Of a DNA stretch of 64,000 nucleotides, positions 15,001 to 27,000 are shown piece after piece. Source of the stretch: Sacculina carcini. Its lineage: Eukaryota; Arthropoda; Thecostraca; Sacculinidae. The stretch is from assembly GCA_916048095.2 (NCBI GenBank), contig OU696580.1, positions 6,759,108 through 6,823,107 of the forward strand, read 5' to 3'. Both the position numbers and the translations under genes were made by a program. The notes under the pieces were generated by a model. It did not search any database. It was not told where the DNA came from and was given only the letters and a program-made list of their open reading frames with translations. The stretch's first letter is position 1; the number at the start of each line of letters is the position of its first letter.

Positions 15001-18000
15001 TTGAGTTTTTTTGACGGAGCAGTGTGAGAAAACGATCAGCCGGTATATCATGTGGGATATTCGCTATTGTAATCTTGGGCCGAATGGGCGCCGCAGTTCT
15101 CTTACTGCAATCTGGATATGCATTTTGCAATATGAATCCCAATTGACCAGACATGAAGGGCCTATCTTGGGTCGTACCGACGATGAGAGACTTGAGTGAG
15201 TTCTTGAACTACTGAGCTGTTATGCCCACACATCTTTCTAGATCCGTGTTTTGGCACACTTTCCGACTGCATGATACGATATTCTTGAGGTAAATGAGAT
15301 TTTCACATGGCGCCGAATCAGTGTTGACAGTGGTGAATACTACATAATCCCCTTGTCCATGTCCCCTGATGCCAGGAACAACGGACGGACAACTGCCACG
15401 TCGGGGATAGGAGTAAATGCCCAGTGGGGAGGAGGAACCACCGAGCACCCGGGGAACAAAGGAAGCCTCTGAGACAAATTGGAAGAAAGGGACAGGAAGA
15501 GGAGTGGAATACGAGGGTTGGCTCGCCGTGGTGATTGTACGCTGTAGGCCGCCAGAGGCAACTGTCCGGGTTGACGTCTTCTGCCTTGACCAGCCCCGCA
15601 ACCGTGACAGAGCGTTCAGATCCAACTCTTGTGTCACCTGAGGAAGAGGAAAGAAGCCGGTGTTTTTTCCTGCCGGACGGATTCCTGCCGGAATCCGTCC
15701 GGCAGGAAGGCGTATCAAACCGTCTGTATCAAACACTAAGCCGTCGCTCCGCAGGATCAGCGTCGTATTTCCACTGCCGGGTGGAGCATATACGAATGTG
15801 CCAGGCGGTATGTTAGCGTTGATTTCATAGTTGTCATGGCGACACATACAGTGTCGCACAGTTGTTCGGCACACAGACAGGAAATCATCGAGACCAGGCT
15901 CTACTCCGTTATCGAGAGCAGCAGCAATCACTCTCGCGTGCCATAATGCGGTAAGATGTTCGTCGTGAGCATGTTGTACCCACTTGTGGAACGAGCAGTC
16001 TGCCAGAAGCTGGGTCCAACTGAGTATCCGGTGCTGCTGTTTCCCCCAGAACACGATCTCGGTCGATTTTCTGCATACAACGCGAGTGGAGGAGACCGAC
16101 GTAGACATTTCTACGACAGCCTGCTTGCCGCGGAGCCGAGCCCCTACCCTTCCAGCCAGGTTCCGCAGCATCGATTTGACTGGCTCATGGGACTCTGTAG
16201 GAACAGGTCGTCTGGGTTTAAGCCTCGTCACACTGGAGTCGTAGAAAGTCCCCGGAGGAGGAGGGTACTTGACTACCTCGCCCGCTCTGATCTCCATAGG
16301 CACCGCCCACATCACATACCGTTCAATGTCTAGCCGTGTGCGGGTACGTATGTCGGCCGTTTTTTCGGATTGTCTCACAATACTGATCAGGTCAGGTTAT
16401 TTGTCAGAAAGGATTTCAGGCTGAGTGTGGATGTTCATAGTCCTGCCTTTCTGGGCCACTTCATCGGCGAACGATATTGTGTCCCTGCAGCTCACTGTAT
16501 CCTGTGTCAGCGCTTTCACCAGCGGCTGGCACATCAGTTCGTCAGACAGCGGGAATCTGACGGCTGGTGTTTTCGCCTTCTTCCCTCTCTGTCTCTTTCG
16601 CGCGTCTAACCGAGAAATAAACCCTTGCAGCTCTAACTGCTGGGACAGTCCCGTTACTCCTTCGTCCGGCAAAGGGGTGACCCGCGGGTTCCCTTCCGCC
16701 GGGAAGGTCGCTTCCGTACCGGTTACACTTTTACACTCCCGGACTTGTGGGGCACTCGGCTCAAAGAGCTCCGTGCCGTTGGTGAATGATCCAGATCGAC
16801 CACTCACAGGTAAGTCCATTCAGACTATTATCTCGAATTATGTGTTGTTTTTCAGATGTAGTATCAGTAGCCTGATACTACATAATCCTCAAACTGGGCC
16901 TTATCTACTGTTGGAACGCCCGAAATGATAGTTGGGCCGATCTCCATAGTCGGATCCGCGGAGGTTCTGCGACCCATCATGGTCATCAGAGGCCTTTTGG
17001 GCCGTTCTCTGAAGACTCAGAAAATCCATCTCGGCCCATCCGTACAGGATGTTGCGCCGGCCGGCCAGCTGCATTCATAAGCTGCAGCTGCGCTGACTGC
17101 TGCTTGTTATTTTTCGAGGAGAAGCCCGTATATGGGCAGCCCAACATTGAGAAAAATTGGTAGACGAGACTTCCACCTAGTCTGAGATCTTTCCTGTATG
17201 CCCGAAGGCGGCGATTATTATTATTATTAATATTAATTACAGGCAAATCCAGTAGCTTGGGAAGAGTGCAAGCACTATTACCACCCTAAGGTGGCCCCAT
17301 GTACCGGAAGCGCCCAAAAGATTAAGAGAGAAAGAGAGTTCGAAAAGAAAAACGTCTAGAAAGAGAGTAGGAAAAAAATAATAAATAAATAACAATAAAT
17401 AATAAACCATCATCCGATAACAATCCATAATGTCACTCCGCCCACGTGTCACACACCACGTCCTCACAAGTGCAGTGTGCAGTGCAGTGTGAAGCCGCAT
17501 GAATGTCAGTTGTGCAAGAAGAAATTCACACGTAAAAGCCATCTCACTAAGCACATAATGACACATACTGGAGAGAAGCCGCATGAATGTCAGTTGTGCA
17601 ATAAGAAATTCGCACGTTAAAGCCATCTCACTAAGCACATAATGACACATACTGGAGAGAAGCCGCATGAATGTCAGTTGTGCATTAAGAAATTCTCATC
17701 AACAAACAGTGCAGCAAGATTTGCCTCTATCAGATTGTCGAGAAAAAAATTTTACATTGTCAAAACAAAAGGTTTTTCTCATGGGCCCTCAACCTGGGAG
17801 CAAGTATGTCTCTAGACCGGCGTGTATGTAGCGGAGTAGCAATGTAGCGGAGTCGTTAGGCGACGCAATGCTGAGATGTTAGGCATCGCGCCGCCTCGCT
17901 ACACCAGTGAAACACAGTACTCTCGCGAGAGTTTATTTGACGACTGATGAATTGACTGATGAATTACATACACACAAATACACACACACATACAAACACG

Positions 18001-21000
18001 CCAGATGCCGCAGCCAGTGCCTGTGGCGGCGCCTGGCGGAAACGTCCGCAAACGCTTGAAGCCACGCCCAGTGGCGCGATGCTCCTGCAAGCCAGCAGCG
18101 CGTGGGCGCTCTGGATAGAGCGGAGAGAGTGCAGCCACGTGGTGTGTAGGCAGCGGTGCCTTGCTGATACACCGCGCTACACATCGCTAGACCGGCGACA
18201 GACCTGAGTGGCCGTCGGCACGAACAAAGACGTGCGTGCACGAACGAAGGGCGTGCGGCACGTGTGACTGGTGCTGTGTCTGGCGTGGCGGCGTCGGGCG
18301 AAGCTCATGCATGGCAGCTTTGAGTCGTTCACAAAACGTGATGGGTGACAATTCCGGTGCAGCGGAAGGTGTCACCAATTCACCTGGCAAACGAAGCGGC
18401 TCGCCGTAAACCAGTTCCGCACTGGAGCACCCGATGTCGGTCTTGACGGCCGAGCGTATGCCGAGCAGCACCAGCGGGAGACGGTCGGTCCAGTTGTTGT
18501 TGTTGCAGGTCGCGCGCAAACTGGCCTTGAGCTGCCGGTGGGCCCGCTCAACGAGGCCGTTCGCCTGAGGGTGGTACGCTGTGGTGCGCTTCTTCTTGAC
18601 ACCCAGAAGCGTCATCAATGAGGACCACAACCGCGACTCGAACTGCGGACCTTGATCGCTCACGATCGAGTCGGGCACCCCGAAACGTGCGATCCACTGT
18701 CGCAGCAACGCCTTCGCGACATCCTCGGCTGTGGTGCTAGCCAGCGGAATCGCTTCGATCCATCGCGTGTAGCGGTCGATGATCGTCAGCATATGCGTGA
18801 ACCCGTCTGAGGTCGGCAGGGGACCCACCAAGTCGATATGGAGGTCGGCGAATCGGCTGGATGGAGGGCGGAAGGCATGTGGTGCTGCACGCGTGTGTCG
18901 GTGTGTCTTGGCGCGTTGACACTGAAGGCATGTTCGAACCCAGCTCTGGACATCTTTCTTCAGTCCGCGCCACACGAACCGCTCGGCTACCATCTTCTGA
19001 CTGGCGGCTACGCCCGGATGTGCGAGGTCGTGGAGCAGGTTGAAGAACGGCCGCCGCAGTGCCGTCGGCAGCACTGGACGACACCGGCCGGTCGAGTAGT
19101 CGCACCACAGACGACGCCCGCAGTCGAGCGGCACGTGCCTCAGCTTCAGGGAGTGATCCCCGTCAGCGGCCTGCACCAGCTGTAGCGTGTCGGCGTCCTC
19201 CTGTTGCGCGTCGGCCAGCGCTGAAAAATCGTCGAACGGCGGCGTCGGAGCGACCAGCATGCCGACGGTGCGCGAGAGGGCGTCGGCCACTGGGTTTTGC
19301 TCGCCGGGAACGTGTCTGATGTCCGACGTGAATTGTGATACGTAGTCCAGATGGCGCACCTCCCGTGGCGAGTACGTGTCGGCTCCCGAACCGATGGCTG
19401 ACGTGAGCGGCTTATGGTCGGTGAAAAGGGTGAACGTTCGGCCCTCCGGCGTGTGGCGGAAGTGGCGCACGGCGCTGTACGCGGCCAACATCTCCCTGCC
19501 GAACGTGCTGTAGCGCCTCTCGGTCGGTGTCAGTTGTCGCGAGTGGAAGCTCAGTGGCCTCCAGACTCCGTCGACGTACTGGTGCAGTACACCACCGACT
19601 CCTGTGGCGGACGCGTCTACCTGCACGCTCAGTGGGGCCCCGGTGACCGGGAAGGCCAGCTGCACGATGTCGTTGAGTGCTCGTTTGGCCCGGGAGAAAG
19701 CATCTCGGGCGTCCGGCGTCCATGTGACCGGCTTCTGTGAGCGCTTCGTCCTCGTGTCGATTAGCGCGTGTAGTGGGGCGAGCAGTTGGGATGCCTGCGG
19801 TATCAGCCGGTGGTAGAACGTTACCATCCCGATGAAACGGCGTAGCTGCGCCTGTGTGGCCGGCTCGGGGAAGCTCTGTACCTCGGCCGCTCTCTTGGCC
19901 GTGGGCGCCACCCCGGCGTGAGACAGATGGTGTCCGAGGAAGTCTAGCTCCGACACGCCCACGACACATTTGCCGACGTTGAGCTGCACTCCGATGTCGT
20001 TGAGTCGCTGCAAAACAGCGCGCAGATGTCGCTCGTGCTGTTCCACCGACTTGCTGGCCACGAGTATGTCGTCTACATACGCAAAACAGCCGTGGACGCC
20101 CCGAAGTGCCTCGTCCAGGAAACGCTGGAACGTTTGTGCGGCAGACCGCAGGCCAAAGCACAGCCTGCGAAACTCAAAGAGGCCGAACGGCGTCACCACG
20201 GCGGTCTTCGGCACGTCCTCTTCTGCGACAGGTATGTGGTGATATGCGCGCAAAATGTCGAGCCGCGAAAAAACGGTGGAGCCGGCGAGTTGGGCGACGC
20301 TGTCGTGCAGAAACGGCACCGGGTACCGGTCGGGTTTGGTGATGGCGTTGAGTGCGCGGTAGTCGCCGCACACTCGCAGACCACCGTCCGCCTTGGGAAC
20401 CACGTGAAGCGGGCTCGACCATGCGCTGGACGAGCGTCGGACGATACCCAGCGATAGCAGTCTGTCAAACTCTCGCCGCACTGCCGCGAGTTTTTCCGGT
20501 GCGAGGCGACGGACGCGGCCGTACACCGGCTGTCCCTGTGTCGGGATGCGGTGCACCGTGTTGTGTACCGGCGGCCGGTTGAAGTCGGGCTGTGCGGTGA
20601 TCGTCGGGAACTCCTGCAGTACGTGCTCCCAGTTCATGGGGTTCACACTCATGATACCACACGCCGCCGCTATGGCCGGATGTGGCGTCGAAAATGCGAC
20701 AGACGAGCCGTCACTGAGCTGCCGCTGCGCCATGTCGATGGAGAGCCGGAAGTTGGCGAGGAATTCGGCACCCAGGATGGCCGTCGGAGTGTCGGCGACG
20801 ACGAAGCACCACTTGTACGTGACGGCCGACATGCCGGCGAGACGCAGTGTGGCGCGGTACGTTCCGTGAGCGGTGATCGGTCGACCGTCCGCCGCACGCA
20901 GCCGCGGTGTGCTGTCGGAGCTCTCCACGGCTGACTGTTGCAATCTGCTGCGCGGCCACACACTGACCTGGGCGCCGGTGTCCACCAACAGACTCTGGCC

Positions 21001-24000
21001 GGAGGTCAGGTCGGTGACGAACAACAGCGGCTGTGGTTGTGTCGCTGAGACGGGCGCTACTTGCCCCAGCGCGGCTAGTTTAAAGTCGGCCGGAAGCTGC
21101 ACGGCGCGCGGCAGTTGATGGCGTCGCGGCCGAACGCACGATGGTAATAGCACATACCGGCGTCGGCTTCGTCGGTGCGTGGCGGTGAGCGCGTTCTGGA
21201 GCGGCTGCGCTGTCGACGATACGCTCCTGGTGCCGGCTCTCGTGCGCGTGCCGTCGTCATCTCACGCACAGCTGCGGTCAGCTCTGTAACGGCGGCGAGC
21301 AGCTGCTGCACAGCCGGATCCGCTCTGGCACTGCCGCGGGCTGCCTCGTGCGTCGACTGCACCGCCGCTACGGACACCAGCGGCTGGTCGGCGCGTGTGG
21401 CGTCCATGAAGCGGTCGGCGGCGGCTGCCAGCTCGCTGAGTGACGTCGTGTCCGGCAGCAAAGAGATTGCCGCCTTGACGTTGTTGGGCAGCCGCTGTAG
21501 AAACAGGGTTCGAAGTAGCCCGGTGTCGACAGAAGAGCTACCGGCCCCTTCGAGCTCCCCTCGCATGCGGCGGAGCAGCTGCGACGGATTCTGGTCGCCC
21601 AGATGCTGGTGCCGCAGCATGGCGTCCAGCCGGGCCGCTCGTGACTGCGCCATGCGCGTCGTCAGCTTCTCGCACAAAAGTTGAAAATTCGGCGGCCCCC
21701 TGATGACGTCTTTCAGCTCTGTGGCCACATCCATCGGCAGATTGGCCACTAAGAACTGGAACTGCCTGACGGGTGAAGTGATTCCCGAAACGGCAAACGC
21801 GCAGTTCACCTGTGTGAGCCAGAGTTCTGGCTCCTCGGGCGAGAAAGGCGGCAGCCGGAATGATGTGGCAGGTCGGCCGTTGTCGCCTTCATCTTCGCGT
21901 TGCACTGGCTCGCCGTCTGTTAAGTGCGGGAAAGCGGCGGTGTCGTTGGGCATGACTCACGAAATCAAAAAACAAAAACTAAAACAAAATCACGTCGGGG
22001 TCACCAGTTTAGCGTGAAAAACACTAGGAATTGATGCGAGTTTAATATCACACTAGAGCGAGAAGACACGATGTGTGTGCTACGAGCGCGCCAGCAAGAA
22101 GAAGGAAGACGCGGGGTATCGAGCACAGTGACAGTGTCACACAATATGCATGCAAAGATTTGTGGCATGATATTTACAATCAAACATGAGACACACATAA
22201 GAAGATATGATGAAATAAACTATATGGTACACAGATAAAATAACAATGTAATAATCAAACACACGGCGCAGTCGCGAACGCGGCGCAGTCGCTACACAGA
22301 CAACCAGCAGGCACGTGAGTTCATTTTTTCATTATCTCCAGTTTAAACTACCGTATATCCCGGCCTGTTGAGCCCGGCGATAGAAATCGCACATAACCGC
22401 GTCGCTCACTGTGATTGTGAGGACATCTGCATTTATGTTGCTGTCCAGGAGAGAAAGCAGGGCAGAAAGCAAGTAATTGTGCAGACTTGACAGGGCAACC
22501 ATGCCGAATTCCAAGCAACTGTCCGGAGTAACTTTGCTCTGACACAGTGCCAGATAATACACAGCTGTGCAACGGTGCACGTCGGGATGTTGCACCAAGC
22601 TGCTATAATTGAATTAATCAAGAAGGTTGTATTTAGCGACAAAATCTTAGGGTAGTGTGTCAGTGTTAAACCGAATTCCCACATTCGCTGATGTCGGTGA
22701 AAGAACACGGCCGCCCAAATATCAGTACCCGTGTCCACCAGGAAGCTGATGATCGACACTAACGCGAAAAGCCATCTCACTAAGCACATAATGACACATA
22801 CTGGAGAGAAGCCGCATGAATGTCAGTTGTGCAATAAGAAATTCGCACGTTAAAGCCATCTCACTAAGCACATAATGACACATACTGGAGAGAAGCCGCA
22901 TGAATGTCAGTTGTGCATTAAGAAATTCGCATCAACTAACAGTGCAGCAAGATTTGCCTCTATCAGATTGTCGAGAAATTTTTTTACATTGTCAAAACAA
23001 AAGGTTTTTCTCATGGGCCCTCAACCTGGGAGCAAGTGCAGACAACCAGCAGGCACGTGAGTTCATTTTTTCATTATCTCCAGTTTAATCTACCGTATAT
23101 TCCGGCCTGTTGAGCCCGGCGATAGAAATCGCACATAACCGCGTCGCTCACTGTGATTGTGAGGACATCTACATTTATGTTGCTGTCCAGGAGAGAAAGC
23201 AGGGCAGAAAGCAAGTAATTGTGCAGACTTGACAGGGCAACCATGCCGAATTCCAAGCAACTGTCCGGAGTAACTTTGCTCTGACACAGTGCCAGATAAT
23301 ACACAGCTGTGCAACGGTGCACGTCGGGATGTTGCACCAAGTTGCTATAGTTGAATTAATCAAGAAGGTTGTATTTAGCGACAAAATCTTAGGGTAGTGT
23401 GTCAGTGTTAAACCGAATTCCCACATTCGCTGATGTCGGTGAAAGAACACGGCCGCCCAAATATCAGTGCCCGTGTCCACCAGGAAGCTGATGATCGACA
23501 CTAACGCGAAAAGCCATCTCACTAAGCACATAATGACACATACTGGAGAGAAGCCGCATGAATGTCAGTTGTGCAATAAGAAATTCGCACGTTAAAGCCA
23601 TCTCACTAAGCACATAATGACACATACTGGAGAGAAGCCGCATGAATGTCAGTTGTGCATTAAGAAATTCGCATCAACTAACAGTGCAGCAAGATTCGCC
23701 TCTATCAGATTGTCGAGAAATTTTTTTACATTGTCAAAACAAAAGGTTTTTCTCATGGGCCCTCAACCTGGGAGCAAGTGCAGACAACCAGCAGGCACGT
23801 GAGTTCATTTTTTCATTATCTCCAGTTTAATCTACCGTATATTCCGGCCTGTTGATCCCGGCGATAGAAATCGCACATAACCGCGTCGCTCACTGTGATT
23901 GTGAGGACATCTGCATTTATGTTGCTGTCCACGGGAGAAAGCAGGGCAGAAAGCAAGTAATTGTGCAGACTTGACAGGGCAACCATGCCGAATTCCAAGC

Positions 24001-27000
24001 AACTGTCCGGAGTAACTTTGCTCTGACACAGTGCCAGATAATACACAGCTGTGCAACGGTGCACGTCGGGATGTTGCACCAAGTTGCTATAGTTGAATTA
24101 ATCAAGAAGGTTGTATTTAGCGACAAAATCTTAGGGTAGTGTGTCAGTGTTAAACCGAATTCCCACATTCGCTGATGTCGGTGAAAGAACACGGCCGCCC
24201 AAATATCAGTGCCCGTGTCCACCAGGAAGCTGATGATCGACACTAACGCGAATAACATATCTATGATATTGTAGTCCCCACTATCCACTTCATCGGCGAA
24301 CGATATTGTGTCCCTGCAGCTCACTGTATCCTGTGTCAGCGCTTTCACCAGCGGCTGACACATCAGTTCGTCAGACAGCGGGAATCTGACGGCTGGTGTT
24401 TTCGCCTTCTTCCCTCTCTGTCTCTTTCGCGCGTCTAACCGAGAAATAAACCCTTGCAGCTCTAGTTGCTGGGACAGTCCCGTTACTCCTTCGTCTGGCA
24501 AAGGGGGACCCGCGGGTTCCCTTCCGCCGGGAAGGTCGCTTCCGTACCGGTCGCACTTTTACACTCCCGGACTTGTGAGACACTCGGCTCAACGAGCTCC
24601 GTGCCGTTGGTGAATGATCCAGATCGACCACTCACAGGTAAGTCCATTCAGACTACTATCTCGAATTATGTGTTGTTTTTCAGATGTATTATCAGTAGCC
24701 TGATACTACATAATCCTCAAACTGGGCCTTTTCTACTGTTGGAACGCCATAAATGATGGTTGTGCCGATCTCCATAGTCGGATCCGCGGAGGTTCTGCGA
24801 CCCATCATGGTCATCAGAGGCCTTTTGGGCCGTTCTCTGAAGACTCAGAAAATCCATCTCGGCCCATCCGTACAGGATGTTGCGCCGGCCGGCCAGCTGC
24901 ATTCATAAGCTGCAGCTGCGCTGACTGCTGCTTGTTATCTTTCGAGGAGAAGCCCGTATATGGGCAGCCCAACATTGAGAAAAATTGGCAGACGAGACCT
25001 AGTCTGAGATCTTTCCTGTATTCCCGAAGGCGGCGATAGAAATCGCACATAACCGCGTCGCTCACTGTGATTGTGAGGACATCTGCATTTATGTTGCTGT
25101 CCAGGAGAGAAAGCAGGGCAGAAAGCAAGTAATTGTGCAGACTTGACAGGGCAACCATGCCGAATTCCAAGCAACTGTCCGGAGTAACTTTGCTCTGACA
25201 CAGTGCCAGATAATACACAGCTGTGCAACGGTGCACGTCGGGATGTTGCACCAAGTTGCTATAATTGAATTAATCAAGAAGGTTGTATTTAGCGACAAAA
25301 TCTTAGGGTAGTGTGTCAGTGTTAAACCGAATTCCCACATTCGCTGATGTCGGTGGAAGAACACGGCCGCCCAAATATCAGTGCCCGTGTCCACCAGGAA
25401 GCTGATGATCGACACTAACGCGAAAAGCCATCTCACTAAGCACATAATGACACATACTGGAGAGAAGCCGCATGAATGTCAGTTGTGCAATAAGAATTTC
25501 GCACGTTAAAGCCATCTCACTAAGCACATAATGACACATACTGGAGAGAAGCCGCATGAATGTCAGTTGTGCATCAAGAAATTCACATCAACTAACAGTG
25601 CAGCAAGATTTGCCTCTATCAGATTCTCGAGAAAAAATTTTTACATTGTCAAAACAAAAGGTTTTTCTCATGGGCCCTCAACCTGGGAGCAAGTGCAGAC
25701 AACCAGCAGGCACGTGAGCTCATTTTTTCATTATCTCCAGTTTAAACTACCGTATATCCCGGCCTGTTGAGCCCGGCGATAGAAATCGCACATAACCGCG
25801 TCGTTCACTGTGATTGTGAGGACATCTGCATTTATGTTGCTGTCCAGGAGAGAAAGCAGGGCAGAAAGCAAGTAATTGTGCAGACTTGACAGGGCAACCA
25901 TGCCGAATTCCAAGCAACTGTCCGGAGTAACTTTGCTCTGACACAGTGCCAGATAATACACAGCTGTGCAACGGTGCACGTCGGGATGTTGCACCAAGTT
26001 GCTATAGTTGAATTAATCAAGAAGGTTGTATTTAGCGACAAAATCTTAGGGTAGTGTGTCAGTGTTAAACCGAATTCCCACATTCGCTGATGTCGGTGAA
26101 AGAACACGGCCGCCCAAATATCAGTGCCCGTGTCCACCAGGAAGCTGATGATCGACACTAACGCGAATAACATATCTATGATATTGTAGTCCCCACTATC
26201 CACTTCATCGGCGAACGATATTGTGTCCCTGCAGCTCACTGTATCCTGTGTCAGCGCTTTCACCAGCGGCTGACACATCAGTTCGTTAGACAGCGGGAAT
26301 CTGACGGCTGGTGTTTTCGCCTTCTTCCCTCTCTGTCTCTTTCGCGCGTCTAATCGAGAAATAAACCCTTGCAGCTCTAGCTGCTGGGACAGTCCCGTTA
26401 CTCCTTCGTCTGGCAAAGGGGGACCCGCGGGTTCCCTTCCGCCGGGAAGGTCGCTTCCGTACCGGTCGCACTTTTACACTCCCGGACTTGTGAAACACTC
26501 GGCACAACGAGCCCCGTGCCGTTGATGAATGATCCAGATCGACCACTCACAGGTAAGTCCATTCAGACTATTATCTCGAATTATGTGTTGTTTTTCAGAT
26601 GTAGTATCAGTAGCCTGATACTACATAATCCTCAAACTGGGCCTTATCTACTGTTGGAACGCCCGAAATGATGGTTGTGCCGATCTCCATAGTCGGATCC
26701 GCGGAGGTTCTGCGACCCATCATGCTCATCAGAGTCCTTTTGGGCCGTTCTCTGAAGACTCAGAAAATCCATCTCGGCCCATCCGTACAGGATGTTGCGC
26801 CGGCCGGCCAGCTTCATTCATAAGCTGCAGCTGCGCTGACTGCTGCTTGTTATTTTTCGAGGAGAAGCCCGTATATGGGCAGCCCAACATTGAGAAAAAT
26901 TGGCAGACGAGACTTTCACCTAGTCTGAGATCTTTCCTGTATGCCCGAAGGCGGCGATAAAAATCGCACATAACCGCGTCGCTCACTGTGATTGTGAGGA

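Larger units (their letters stand above)
17806..22296 (-). mobile_element. Ty3/Gypsy retrotransposon, CsRn1/Kabuki-like, 3' end lost
   Basis: The element splits one C segment: CAAGT at 17801-17805 and CAGACAACC from 22297 are contiguous, but for one base, in other copies. On the minus strand the 5' LTR starts TGTAGCGACTGCGCCGCG. A primer-binding site follows, then gag and pol. Pol is open but ends early, and no matching 3' LTR is seen. Instead a 364-bp insertion bounded by 11-bp direct repeats lies at the 3' end. The tRNA-Trp-type primer site and the C-x2-H-x9-C-x3-C gag knuckle are hallmarks of the CsRn1 group. The GC-rich coding DNA contrasts with its flanks. Confidence 0.85.

Noticed and set aside
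20026..20934. Other long frames on the plus strand of the Gypsy pol region
   Set aside because: They are antisense shadows of the GC-rich pol gene with no domain match.
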